Part shown: piece by piece, positions 24,896 to 32,630 of the stretch | Layout: each line of letters begins with the position of its first letter | How positions within the stretch are numbered: the first letter of the stretch is position 1 | From: an uncultured Prevotella sp. | Lineage (GTDB): Bacteria; Bacteroidota; Bacteroidia; Bacteroidales; Bacteroidaceae | Length of the DNA stretch: 35,946 bases | Direction: 5' to 3' | NCBI GenBank assembly: GCA_900315545.1 | Contig: OMZM01000016.1 | Location: 1-35,946, forward strand | Position numbers and translations under genes: made by a program | The notes under the pieces: generated by a model | Seen by the model: the letters and a program-made list of their open reading frames with translations, nothing else | What the model was told of the DNA's origin: nothing | Databases searched by the model: none

Positions 24896-25223
24896 GTCTG
24901 TATGCTGTTTTGTGTGAATATGCCCTCGACAGGGTCATGTTGCGCAGCGACTGCCATTCCGGTGTTATGGCAATGCGCCGCAGCGAGTTGTTTATTATTT
25001 CCAGTGCGGCTTCTTCTGACAGGTGTTTCTCTCTTGCAATGTCTTTCAGCCCCTGCTGGTCGGAGCCGAGAATACCATAGTATTTTGTCAGCATTTCGCT
25101 CTCGTCATCGGTCAGCAGCGATATCAGATGATGCATGAAGTGGCTTATCTTGTCGTTGACAAGTTCCGGTTTCATGTGCATTGCGACAAGAAAAGAGTGA
25201 AACTCGTGTGTCAGTCTGTCCAT
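24861..25223 (-). CDS. Small protein with sigma-70 region-4-like helix-turn-helix
   Basis: The 120-residue product is not a known sugar enzyme. Residues 36-96 (LLTDDESEMLTKYYGILGSD, then LKDIAREKHLSEEAALEIIN and SLRRIA) resemble sigma-70 region 4, including the helix that reads the -33 element. The first 35 residues are helical and lack region 2, so it cannot act as a complete sigma factor. It could be a DNA-binding regulator or a region-4 mimic that touches RNA polymerase. It starts 6 bases after rfbB and overlaps the ketoisomerase start by 35 bases, so it is embedded in the dTDP-sugar operon. Function is inferred from sequence resemblance by eye only. Confidence 0.7.
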   Translation of the reverse strand: MDRLTHEFHSFLVAMHMKPELVNDKISHFMHHLISLLTDDESEMLTKYYGILGSDQQGLKDIAREKHLSEEAALEIINNSLRRIAITPEWQSLRNMTLSRAYSHKTAYRHECDEHNRKDN

Positions 25224-25229
25224 CGGTGC

Positions 25230-26363
25230 TTATCGGTTGGTGTACATATTGTCGTAATACTTCTGGTAGTCGCCGCTCGTTACGTTGTCGAGCCATTCCT
25301 GGTTGTCCAGATACCAGCGTACCGTGCGTTCTATACCTTCCTCAAACTGCAGGCTCGGCTCCCATCCGAGTTCGCGTTGCAGCTTAGTAGAGTCTATTGC
25401 GTAGCGAAGGTCGTGGCCTGCGCGGTCGGTTACGTAGGTGATGAGGTCTATGTCCTCGCCTTCTTTTCTGCCGAGCAGGCGGTCTACGGTGTTTATGAGT
25501 ACCTTAATTATATCTATGTTCTTCCATTCGTTGAAGCCGCCGATGTTGTATGTTTCGGCTATCTTTCCCTTGTGGAATATCAGGTCGATGGCGCGTGCAT
25601 GGTCTTCTACGAACAGCCAGTCGCGTACGTTTTCGCCCTTGCCGTAGACTGGCAGAGGCTTGCGGTGGCGTATGTTGTTGATGAACAGCGGTATCAGTTT
25701 CTCTGGGAACTGATATGGTCCGTAGTTGTTAGAGCAGTTGGTAACAACCACAGGCATGCCGTATGTGTCGTGGTATGCCCGTACAAAGTGGTCGCTCGAA
25801 GCCTTAGCGGCAGAGTAGGGCGAGTGTGGATTGTACTTCGTTGTCTCTACGAAGAACTTGTCTCCGTATGCCAGATGGTGTTCCGACGATGATGCCGTAG
25901 TGCTGAACGGTGGCTCTATGCCGTCGGGATGGCTCAGTTCGAGTGCGCCGTAGACCTCATCTGTAGAGATGTGATAGAAGCGCTTGCCTTCGTATTTCTC
26001 TGGCAGCGACTCCCAGTAGAGTTTTGCTGCCTGCAGCAGCGACAGTGTTCCCATGACGTTTGTCTTAGCAAAAGTGAATGGATCTTTTATGCTTCGGTCT
26101 ACGTGCGACTCTGCGGCAAGGTGTATGATGCCGTCAACCTTCTTTGCTTTCATCAGTTCGTAGAAAGCATCGAAGTCGCAGATGTCCATCTTAACAAACT
26201 CGTAGTTGGGTTTGTCCTCTATGTCTTTCAGGTTGGCGAGGTTTCCGGCATACGTCAGCTTGTCGAGGTTGATGATGTGATACTCCGGATATTTGTTCAC
26301 GAACAGTCGAACTACGTGGCTGCCAATGAATCCTGCACCACCTGTGATTACTATTGTCTTCAT
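25230..26363 (-). CDS. rfbB: dTDP-glucose 4,6-dehydratase
   Basis: RfbB converts dTDP-glucose to dTDP-4-keto-6-deoxyglucose using tightly bound NAD. The 377-residue short-chain dehydrogenase has the Rossmann motif GGAGFIGSH at residues 8-16, HLAAESHVDRS near 81, the catalytic TDE triplet (T134, D135, E136), and the YxxxK pair Y183/K187 in HSPYSAAKASSDHF. NNYGPYQFPEKLIP and NVRDWLFVEDH follow. An insertion before YSAAK (about residues 142-172) makes it slightly longer than enterobacterial RfbB. It is the first gene of the amino-sugar unit. rfbA, rfbC and rfbD are absent here, so dTDP-glucose must come from elsewhere in the genome. Confidence 0.95.
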   Translation of the reverse strand: MKTIVITGGAGFIGSHVVRLFVNKYPEYHIINLDKLTYAGNLANLKDIEDKPNYEFVKMDICDFDAFYELMKAKKVDGIIHLAAESHVDRSIKDPFTFAKTNVMGTLSLLQAAKLYWESLPEKYEGKRFYHISTDEVYGALELSHPDGIEPPFSTTASSSEHHLAYGDKFFVETTKYNPHSPYSAAKASSDHFVRAYHDTYGMPVVVTNCSNNYGPYQFPEKLIPLFINNIRHRKPLPVYGKGENVRDWLFVEDHARAIDLIFHKGKIAETYNIGGFNEWKNIDIIKVLINTVDRLLGRKEGEDIDLITYVTDRAGHDLRYAIDSTKLQRELGWEPSLQFEEGIERTVRWYLDNQEWLDNVTSGDYQKYYDNMYTNR

Positions 26364-26473
26364 ACTTATATTTGTTTATTTGTTAATTGTTCTTTATTAA
26401 TTAAATTATGTGTCGTATAATATAATAACTTGTTATTTTGTGATTTATTGCCTTCGGGATGTATAATTGTTGC

Positions 26474-26965
26474 TTACCTGCCCAGACTTATCACTTCGCA
26501 GTCGGTAAATTTGCTGCCTTCTATTGTCAGTCTTATCAGCGTACGTTCCTTGTGCCATCCCTGCTGTCCTGCCGCTCCTGGATTTATGTGCAGCAGGTTG
26601 AGGGTTTTGTCGAACTGCACTTTCAGTATGTGGGAGTGTCCTGCTATGAACAGTTGTGGCGGCGAGGCATATATCTGGCTGCGTATGGAGGCGTCGTAGT
26701 TGCCTGGATAGCCTCCTATATGCTTCATCAGCACGTCTACGTCTTCGCATTTCCACCGCAGCTTTTCCGGGTATATGCGTCGCAGGTCGCCTCCGTCGCA
26801 GTTGCCGTGCACTGCCCTCAGCGTGCGAAACTCTGCCAGCCTGTCTGCCACTTCCATGCTGCCTATGTCGCCTGCGTGCCATATCTCGTCGCAAGGCTCA
26901 AAGTAGTGCAGGTATTTATCGTCCCAGTAGGAGTGTGTATCGCTGATGATTCCTATTCTTTTCAT
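26474..26965 (-). CDS. YfcE/MJ0936-type metallophosphoesterase
   Basis: The 163-residue protein has the complete calcineurin-like phosphoesterase signature for a two-metal site: ISDTH (D9, H11), HAGDIG, GNCDGG and GHSHI near residues 109-113. The compact length and layout are those of YfcE-type phosphodiesterases, which cleave model phosphodiesters and whose natural substrates are mostly unknown. It is cytoplasmic by sequence. It follows the cytidylate-kinase-like gene by 21 bases on the same strand, so it is probably the last gene of the MATE-kinase-phosphoesterase unit. Confidence 0.9.
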   Translation of the reverse strand: MKRIGIISDTHSYWDDKYLHYFEPCDEIWHAGDIGSMEVADRLAEFRTLRAVHGNCDGGDLRRIYPEKLRWKCEDVDVLMKHIGGYPGNYDASIRSQIYASPPQLFIAGHSHILKVQFDKTLNLLHINPGAAGQQGWHKERTLIRLTIEGSKFTDCEVISLGR

Positions 26966-26986
26966 TTTGTTTGCTTTAGCGGCTGG

Positions 26987-27616
26987 CTATTTTTCGGTAG
27001 TCAGACCGTTGTGTTTCTTTATGAAGTCGGCTATGAAATCGACTGTAGCATCTATTCCGAGCATCGAGCTGTCTATGCAGATGTCGTAGCTGGAAGCATG
27101 TCCCCACTGCTTGCCCGTGTAGAAGTTGTAGAACTTTGCGCGGTCGTGTTCCTTTTCTCTTATTATCTTCTGCGCCGTGTTTCTGTCGCATTGGTGTCTT
27201 TCCTGCACTCTCCTTATGCGTTCCTCCATGTTTGCCGTGATGAAGATGTTGACAGTCTCGGGCACGTCGCGCAGCACGTAGTCGGCAGCCCTGCCCACAA
27301 ACACGCAGTTGCCCTTACTGGCTGCATGGCGTATGGCGTCGCTCTGGAACTGAAACAGGCTTTCTTCTGAGAATCGGTTGGGATAGAAGTTGCCGTCGGA
27401 GATGTGCGGCAGGTGTATGTGCGACAGGGCTTTGAAGAATCCCTTGTTTTCGTCGCTGCGTTCAAAGAACTTTTCGCAGAATCCGCTTTCCTTAGCCGCA
27501 AGGTTCAGTATTTCCCTGTCGTAGAATGTGCAGTCGAATCGTTCTGCCAGTTTGCGGGCTATCGTTCTGCCGCCGCTGCCGAGTTGGCGGCCTACGTTTA
27601 TTATTATGTGTTTCAT
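26987..27616 (-). CDS. Cytidylate kinase-like family protein
   Basis: This 209-residue P-loop protein belongs to the cytidylate-kinase-like group (the Cytidylate_kin_2 type), distinct from canonical Cmk. It opens with INVGRQLGSGGRTIARKLAE, a phosphate-binding loop, followed by FYDREILNLAAKESG, FVGRAADYVL, a LID-like segment with several arginines (ERIRRVQERHQ) and a C-terminal DICIDSSMLGID strand typical of nucleoside monophosphate kinases. The true substrate is not established for this group. I chose the ATG at 27616, since upstream extension of the frame only crosses the MATE gene. Its ATG overlaps the MATE stop codon as ATGA, indicating translational coupling. Confidence 0.88.
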   Translation of the reverse strand: MKHIIINVGRQLGSGGRTIARKLAERFDCTFYDREILNLAAKESGFCEKFFERSDENKGFFKALSHIHLPHISDGNFYPNRFSEESLFQFQSDAIRHAASKGNCVFVGRAADYVLRDVPETVNIFITANMEERIRRVQERHQCDRNTAQKIIREKEHDRAKFYNFYTGKQWGHASSYDICIDSSMLGIDATVDFIADFIKKHNGLTTEK

Positions 27617-28980
27617 TCCGTACGGGTGTTTTGCGTTGATAACTTTGTTTTTCTCATGTATCTTACCATGACTGTCAGCGTTACTACGAATGCCGTGAAG
27701 TCGCTTGCCGGCAATGACCACCACACGCCGTCTACTCCGAGCATCGGCGGCAGCATGATGAGCATCGGCAGTAGGAATATCAGTTGTCGCGACAGCGAGA
27801 GGAAGATGCTGATGCGTGCCTTGCCTATAGACTGGAAGAAGTTGGTTACTACAGCCTGATAGCCTATCAGCGGAAACATCAGTGAGTTTATCCTTACGGC
27901 GTGTATGCTTATGTCTATGAGTTGCTGGTCGGTGGTGAAGAGGCTGACGATGGGTCGCGGCAGAAACTCGCTGACTATCCATCCGACTGTCAGTGCGGCT
28001 ACGGCACACATTATTGTCAGTTTCAGCACGTGGAAAAGCCTGTCGTTCTGCTGTGCGCCATAGTTGTAGCCGGCTATCGGCTGCATGCCCTGATTGAGTC
28101 CCATCACTATCATAAAGAAGAAAAATCCTATGCGGTTGGCTATTCCGTAGGCACCTACGGCAAGGTCGCCGCCGTAGCGCACGAGGGCAGTGTTGATGAA
28201 TATCACGATGATGCACGACGTGGCGTTCATGGCGAGCGGCGAGATGCCTATGGCAAGTATGTTTCTGATGATGTTCCACTCCAGGCGGTAGATGCCGCGC
28301 TTGAAGTGCAGCAGCTCATCTTTGTTGCTGAACAGCCGCAGTTGCCAGCACAGGGCAGTCATCTGCGACAGTATCGTGGCAATGGCAGCACCGCGTATGC
28401 CCATGCCGAAAGTGTAGATAAACAGTGGGTCGAGGGCAGTGTTCAGAACGACGGTGAATATCGTCGCATACATGGCTTGTCGCGGTTTCGATGCTGCACG
28501 CAGCATAGCGTTCATGCCGAAATACAGATGCGTGAAGACGTTGCCGAGCAGTATTATCTCCATATACTCGCGTGCGTAGGGCAGCGTGTTGTCCGTTGCT
28601 CCGAAGAAACGCAGTATGGGGGATAGAAACAGCAGGCACAGCGTTCCGAAGAGTATGCCGGTAATGATTTTCAGCACTACGGCGTTGCCGAGAATGCGCT
28701 GCGCCATAGAGTAGTCCTTCTGTCCGAGTTTCACCGACAGGTAGGTCGATGCACCCACGCCGATGCATGCGCCGATGGCACCGCTGAGGTTCATGAACGG
28801 GAACGTTATAGCCAGTCCAGATATAGCCATTGCTCCGACGCCCTGTCCGATGAATATGGAGTCGACCATATTGTATAGCGACGAGGCAGTCATGGCTATT
28901 ATCGCAGGCAGCGCATACTGTGCCAGCAGGCTGCCTACGGGCTTGGTTCCCAGTTCCAGTGTAGATTTCTTGTTGTCCAT
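27613..28980 (-). CDS. MATE family efflux transporter
   Basis: MATE proteins export cationic drugs or metabolites in exchange for Na+ or H+. The 455-residue protein has about 12 membrane helices in two halves and the family features LGTKPVGSLLAQYALPAIIAM, YNMVDSIFIGQGVG near 37-50, a conserved GxxxGAST-type segment in the third helix and MGLNQGMQPIAGYNYGA in the second half. I chose the ATG at 28980 (MDNKKSTLELG) because the longer frame from 29058 adds a non-conserved leader across the probable promoter region. The stop overlaps the start of the kinase gene. The substrate is unknown. Confidence 0.92.
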   Translation of the reverse strand: MDNKKSTLELGTKPVGSLLAQYALPAIIAMTASSLYNMVDSIFIGQGVGAMAISGLAITFPFMNLSGAIGACIGVGASTYLSVKLGQKDYSMAQRILGNAVVLKIITGILFGTLCLLFLSPILRFFGATDNTLPYAREYMEIILLGNVFTHLYFGMNAMLRAASKPRQAMYATIFTVVLNTALDPLFIYTFGMGIRGAAIATILSQMTALCWQLRLFSNKDELLHFKRGIYRLEWNIIRNILAIGISPLAMNATSCIIVIFINTALVRYGGDLAVGAYGIANRIGFFFFMIVMGLNQGMQPIAGYNYGAQQNDRLFHVLKLTIMCAVAALTVGWIVSEFLPRPIVSLFTTDQQLIDISIHAVRINSLMFPLIGYQAVVTNFFQSIGKARISIFLSLSRQLIFLLPMLIMLPPMLGVDGVWWSLPASDFTAFVVTLTVMVRYMRKTKLSTQNTRTE

Positions 28981-29065
28981 TAAAGTAATGTTACAATAGA
29001 TATGCTCGCATGTCGTAGAGAGCAACGATACCGTTATTACAACGGAATTATTTTGCAAAAATACG

Positions 29066-29181
29066 AAAAATCCGATTAAGCGAGCACAAAATAAGTAAAA
29101 TTTATTATGTCGAGCGTGAGGATTTTATTTAAAAATCCGATTAAGCGAGCACAAAATAAGTAAAATTTATTATGTCGAGCG
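29066..29181. repeat. Exact 51-bp direct repeat
   Basis: Two identical 51-base copies occur at 29066-29116 and 29131-29181, separated by 14 bases. Each begins AAAAATCCGATTAAGCGAGC and ends TTATTATGTCGAGCG. The left copy lies just upstream of a possible MATE promoter (TATTTTTG on the minus strand at 29056-29063, with TTTG inside the copy at 29087-29090 but a long 23-bp spacer). The duplication may therefore repeat an upstream control region. A short hairpin GGATTTT-attta-AAAATCC spans the junction. Confidence 0.85.
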
Positions 29182-29406
29182 CAATGATTACGTATAATTA
29201 ACGGATGTCCCCGCCAGCATCAGAAACTTTCCGTTCCCGTTCACGTTAAAGTTAGTATCTCCCTACAAAAACCGTGCCAAAGTGTTCGCGCCTTCTCTCC
29301 AGACCACAAAATTTATGAAAACTTTTGACAGAGAAAAACTCTCCAAATAGAGAAAAAACAGCCCCTGAAACTGCAAAAATCTGTTAATTCCGAGACCAAA
29401 CACAAC

Positions 29407-29555
29407 TGTTAAAATTGTCAAAGAGCATGTTTGACACCCCTATTTCGCCTGTTTTGCCCTTCAAAACACAATGCCCGACACCCCCAAACACTATGTCTGA
29501 CCTCCTCAAACAGTGTGTTTGACAATCTCAAACATACTCTTTGACAATTTTAACA
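29407..29555. repeat. 28-bp inverted repeat enclosing the array in copy 3
   Basis: Bases 29407-29434 and 29528-29555 are inverted copies agreeing at 27 of 28 positions. The left arm begins TGTTAAAATTGTCAAAGAGC and the right arm ends TTTGACAATTTTAACA. They enclose 93 bases. There is no obvious target-site duplication beside the arms, so a transposon origin is unproven; a long RNA or DNA hairpin is equally possible. Confidence 0.8.
29459..29548. repeat. 22-23-bp-period tandem array in copy 3
   Basis: Four degenerate units start at about 29459, 29481, 29504 and 29527. The consensus is close to CTCAAACA-N4-TGTTTGACAAT. The third unit is a near-perfect palindrome TCAAACAGTGTGTTTGA. The units resemble those at the left edge of the window, but differ in sequence from the GTTACA-type units at 8802 and 19425 while keeping nearly the same period. 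Confidence 0.7.
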
Positions 29556-29822
29556 TATACAATTCGTGTGCTTTTTCGATACTTGTCGCGCTATTGTCTT
29601 GACCGTCAGACGATTACAGCAAAACGCAAAATACGGGCGTATTTTGCCCCTCAGATTTCGTAAACGACTTTCGCGGGCATTCTCGCGACAGTAAACGGGC
29701 GAAAAATTGATTAGTCTTTTTCTCCGGCATACAAGCCGAAACAAAATCATTCTGCGCACAATAATCCGCAACTTTAAATTAGTTTTTCACGCTCGGGACT
29801 GAAAATAAAAACAAGTTTTCCT

Positions 29823-29853
29823 TTTGCAATACGCTCGCTTTTACGTATCTTTG
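29823..29853 (+). promoter_or_regulatory. Promoter of the subtilase-xseA-xseB unit
   Basis: TTTG (29823-29826), a 19-bp spacer and TATCTTTG (29846-29853) match the Bacteroidota consensus closely. The subtilase ATG is 35 bases downstream. Confidence 0.8.
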
Positions 29854-29888
29854 TCGCCAAAATAAATAATTATCATTACTTACAGAAA

Positions 29889-31283
29889 ATGAAAAATAAG
29901 ATTATCTTACTACTTTTATTGACTACGATTGTAACGTCGTCGGCTGTAAGCGCTGCGCCGCAGAAACGTGAAAACAAGGAGGCGCAGGACATTTACAGGA
30001 TTACGCTGACCGACAAGAAAGGCACGAAACATTCGCTGCGACATCCCGAAAAGTTCCTCTCGCCACGCTCGCTGGAGCGACGCGCACGACAGGGACTGAC
30101 AATAGACTCTACCGACCTGCCCGTGTCTGATGCCTATCTGAAGCAGATAGCAAAGACTGGCGCCAAAGTGCTTGGACAGAGCAAGTGGCTGAACACCGTA
30201 CTGATAAACGGATGCAATGCGGAACGGCTGTCGAAGATTGGAAAACTGAACTGCGTTACGAAGATAGAAAAAGTATGGGCAGCACCCGACACGCTGTATG
30301 CACCGGCTGTGCGCGACGAGATAACGCGAAGCGAGGTGGGCACCGCCAAGCCTGACGCAACATACTACGGCAACGGAGAAACGCAGATAGACATGCTCGG
30401 AGGAAAGGTGCTGCACGATGCCGGATATCGTGGACAAGGCATGATGATAGCCGTAGTAGACGGTGGATACATGAATGCTGACAAGATAAAGCTGATGGAC
30501 AACATAAAGATACTCGGAACAAAGAACTTTGCGCCGACACATCCGGAGAGTATCTTCTGTGAAGTGGATCACGGCACGATGGTGCTGTCGTGCATCGGCA
30601 TGAACCGTCCGGGCATATTCGTTGGCACTGCACCAGAGGCGGAATTCTGGCTGCTCAGGAGCGAGGTGAACGACTACGAGCAGGTGGTGGAGGAAGACTA
30701 CTGGGTGCACGCCGTAGAGTTTGCCGACTCTGTGGGAGCCGACATCATCAGCAGCAGTCTGGGATACCAGAACTTTGAAACAAAGACAGGCGACCACAAG
30801 TACAGCGACCAGAACGGACAGACTGCAACCAACAGCCGCGCGGCATCGATGGTGGCAAGAAAGGGAATGATACTCGTCAACAGCGCTGGCAACTTCGGAC
30901 GTGGCTCATGGAAGAAAATCAACTGTCCGGCAGACGCACACAACATCCTCGCCGTAGGCGCAGTATATGCAAACAGAGTAAACACCGACTTCTCGTCCAT
31001 CGGACCATCTGCCGACGGACGAGTGAAGCCAGACGTCATGTCGATGGGTGGAGGCTCTACGGTCGTCGACGGTACGGGAGAAGTAACGACAGCCAACGGA
31101 ACATCGTTCGCAACACCTATACTCACCGGAATGGTGGCTTGCCTGTGGCAGGCACACCCAACGATGACGGCAATGGAAATAATGAATATCGTGCGACGTT
31201 GCGGAGACTCATACGAAGAGCCAAACAACATCTTCGGATATGGCATACCAGACTTCGGCAAGGCACACAAGATGGCAAGATAA
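29889..31283 (+). CDS. Secreted S8 family (subtilisin-like) serine peptidase
   Basis: The 464-residue protein has a signal peptide (residues 1-22, KIILLLLLTTIVTSSAVSAA). A prodomain-like region (about 30-150) contains the HPEKFLSPRSLERRARQGL segment seen in a Bacteroidota subtilase group. The peptidase domain carries the catalytic triad D191 (AVVDGGY), H228 (VDHGTMV) and S406 (NGTSFATP), with oxyanion residue N335 (SAGNFG). The protein ends soon after the last helix. I see no type IX C-terminal sorting domain, so it probably stays periplasmic or is exported another way. It is 12 bases upstream of xseA. Substrate is unknown. Confidence 0.92.
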   Translation: MKNKIILLLLLTTIVTSSAVSAAPQKRENKEAQDIYRITLTDKKGTKHSLRHPEKFLSPRSLERRARQGLTIDSTDLPVSDAYLKQIAKTGAKVLGQSKWLNTVLINGCNAERLSKIGKLNCVTKIEKVWAAPDTLYAPAVRDEITRSEVGTAKPDATYYGNGETQIDMLGGKVLHDAGYRGQGMMIAVVDGGYMNADKIKLMDNIKILGTKNFAPTHPESIFCEVDHGTMVLSCIGMNRPGIFVGTAPEAEFWLLRSEVNDYEQVVEEDYWVHAVEFADSVGADIISSSLGYQNFETKTGDHKYSDQNGQTATNSRAASMVARKGMILVNSAGNFGRGSWKKINCPADAHNILAVGAVYANRVNTDFSSIGPSADGRVKPDVMSMGGGSTVVDGTGEVTTANGTSFATPILTGMVACLWQAHPTMTAMEIMNIVRRCGDSYEEPNNIFGYGIPDFGKAHKMAR

Positions 31284-31295
31284 ACAACAGAAACA

Positions 31296-32609
31296 GTGAA
31301 AAGTCTTACACTATACGAACTAAACGGCATCGTACGCGAAGTGCTGGAACTCTCGCTCGACAACAGTTACTGGGTGGAAGCCGAACTGTCGGAACTGCGG
31401 GAGCATGGCGGACACTGCTACATGGAACTCGTACAGAAAGACGAAAATACGAATACGCCCATAGCAAAGGCTTCGGCAAGATGCTGGCGAACGATATGGA
31501 TGCTGCTGAAACCGCGTTTCGAGCGTGTCGCAATGCAGAGACTGTCGCCAGGAATGAAGGTGCTGATGAAAGTGTCGGCACAGTTTCACGAGCAATACGG
31601 CTTCTCTTGGATTGTCAGCGACATCGACCCGACATACACAATGGGCGACATGGCACGCAAAAGGCAAGAGATAATAAACAAACTGAAGGCGGAAGGAGTA
31701 TTCGACCTCAACCGCGAACTCAGACTGCCCATGCTGACACAGCGCATAGCAGTGGTCTCGAGCAAGACGGCAGCAGGCTACGGCGACTTCGTAGACCAGC
31801 TGCAGAACAACAAGCAGGGACTGAAATTCCATCTGGAACTGTTTGCCGCAAGCATGCAGGGAGAGCAAGTCGAACAGAGTGTCATTGCTGCGCTCAACGC
31901 GATATATGAACGCAAGGAAGAATTCGACTGCGTCGTGATAATAAGAGGTGGCGGAGCGACGAGCGATCTAAGCGGATTCGACACGCTGATGCTGGCAGAA
32001 AACGTAGCCAACTTCCCGCTGCCGGTTATTACGGGAATAGGACACGAGCGCGACGAGAGCATCCTCGACCTCGTGGCTAACACGCGAATGAAGACACCGA
32101 CGGCTGTGGCTGCATTCCTCATAGACCGCATGATGAACCTGTGCGACCGCATAGACACAATGGAACAGACCATCGTGGCATGCGTGGAGCGACGCCTGCA
32201 AATGGAAACGATGAGGATTGAGAGAATGACGGTAGCCATACCGCATATATTCTCGTCAATACGCGAGAAGCAGGAACGTAGGCTTGACACCATGTACAGT
32301 GCTGCACTGACAAGCGCAAAGATGATGCTGAAAGACCGGAACGACACTCTGGAACAGTGGCATGGCAGGCTTGTCGCCGCGATAGACAGGCGCATGGAAA
32401 AGGAAACACACCGCATCGAGATGATGGACAAGCATATCGAACTGTCAAGTCCTGAGCGCATTTTGCAGCGTGGATACAGCATAACGATGAAAGACGGACA
32501 TGCCGTAACGTCGTATGAGCAGCTGGCAGAAGGCGACACGATAGAAACAGTCTTTGCAAAGGGAACAGTACGCTCGGTAGTGGAAAAGAAACAATACAGT
32601 AAAAGATAA
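31296..32609 (+). CDS. xseA: Exodeoxyribonuclease VII large subunit
   Basis: XseA is the catalytic subunit of exonuclease VII, which degrades single-stranded DNA from both ends. The 437-residue protein has the N-terminal OB-fold (SLTLYELNGIVREVLE and SYWVEAELSELREHGGHCYMEL), the catalytic region with IAVVSSKTAAGYGDF near 150, VIIRGGGATSDLSGFD near 210, and PVITGIGHERDESILDLVANTRMKTPTA near 240. Long C-terminal coiled-coil helices follow, ending in the RGYSITMKDGHAVTS segment. The start is GTG at 31296, 12 bases after the subtilase stop. The XseB gene follows after 21 bases, as expected. Confidence 0.95.
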   Translation: MKSLTLYELNGIVREVLELSLDNSYWVEAELSELREHGGHCYMELVQKDENTNTPIAKASARCWRTIWMLLKPRFERVAMQRLSPGMKVLMKVSAQFHEQYGFSWIVSDIDPTYTMGDMARKRQEIINKLKAEGVFDLNRELRLPMLTQRIAVVSSKTAAGYGDFVDQLQNNKQGLKFHLELFAASMQGEQVEQSVIAALNAIYERKEEFDCVVIIRGGGATSDLSGFDTLMLAENVANFPLPVITGIGHERDESILDLVANTRMKTPTAVAAFLIDRMMNLCDRIDTMEQTIVACVERRLQMETMRIERMTVAIPHIFSSIREKQERRLDTMYSAALTSAKMMLKDRNDTLEQWHGRLVAAIDRRMEKETHRIEMMDKHIELSSPERILQRGYSITMKDGHAVTSYEQLAEGDTIETVFAKGTVRSVVEKKQYSKR

Positions 32610-32630
32610 CGAAAACACACTATAACGGTT

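Larger units (their letters stand above)
29270..29714 (+). repeat. Composite intergenic repeat, copy 3 (complete)
   Basis: The 908-base gap before the subtilase gene contains a second complete composite element. It has ACCGTGCCAAA (29271), the ACTTTTGACAG...CTCCAAATAG segment (29321-29350), ACAGCCCCTGAAACTG and TCAAAGAGCATGTTTGA (29418-29434). A tandem array follows (29459-29548), then a 22-base palindrome made of GCAAAATACG and CGTATTTTGC around GG (29626-29647), and the right block (29646-29714). A near-perfect inverted repeat flanks the array. The order matches copy 2 at 8587-9009. No coding frame is convincing. Outside the element and the 51-bp duplication, I see nothing else in this gap apart from the subtilase promoter. 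Confidence 0.8.

Noticed and set aside
24068-25138. 356-codon open frame antisense to the amino-sugar genes
   Set aside because: It crosses three well-supported minus-strand genes and has no family resemblance.
26364-26473. Promoter for rfbB in the AT-rich gap
   Set aside because: I found no TAnnTTTG element on the minus strand here; the unit may use another sigma factor or be read through from the MATE operon.
27617-28279. Long N-terminal extension of the cytidylate-kinase-like protein
   Set aside because: The extension is antisense-free but out of frame with the MATE coding sequence it overlaps, is Arg/His-rich shadow peptide, and the kinase fold begins exactly at the ATG at 27616.
29459-29548. 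Possible CRISPR array (regular 22-23-bp repeats)
   Set aside because: The units are contiguous, with no unique spacers between conserved repeats, the units themselves are degenerate and palindromic, and no cas gene is in the window.
29407-29555. Classical MITE with target-site duplication
   Set aside because: The inverted arms are clear, but no direct duplication borders them and the other copies lack a matching right arm; kept only as a repeat.
29550-29771. Minus-strand 73-codon frame across the repeat right block, sharing the peptide RENARESR with a plus-strand frame at 35627-35893
   Set aside because: The shared peptide is just translation of the shared DNA repeat. The two frames differ outside it, have no start context, and one opposes the Crp/Fnr-type coding remnant.
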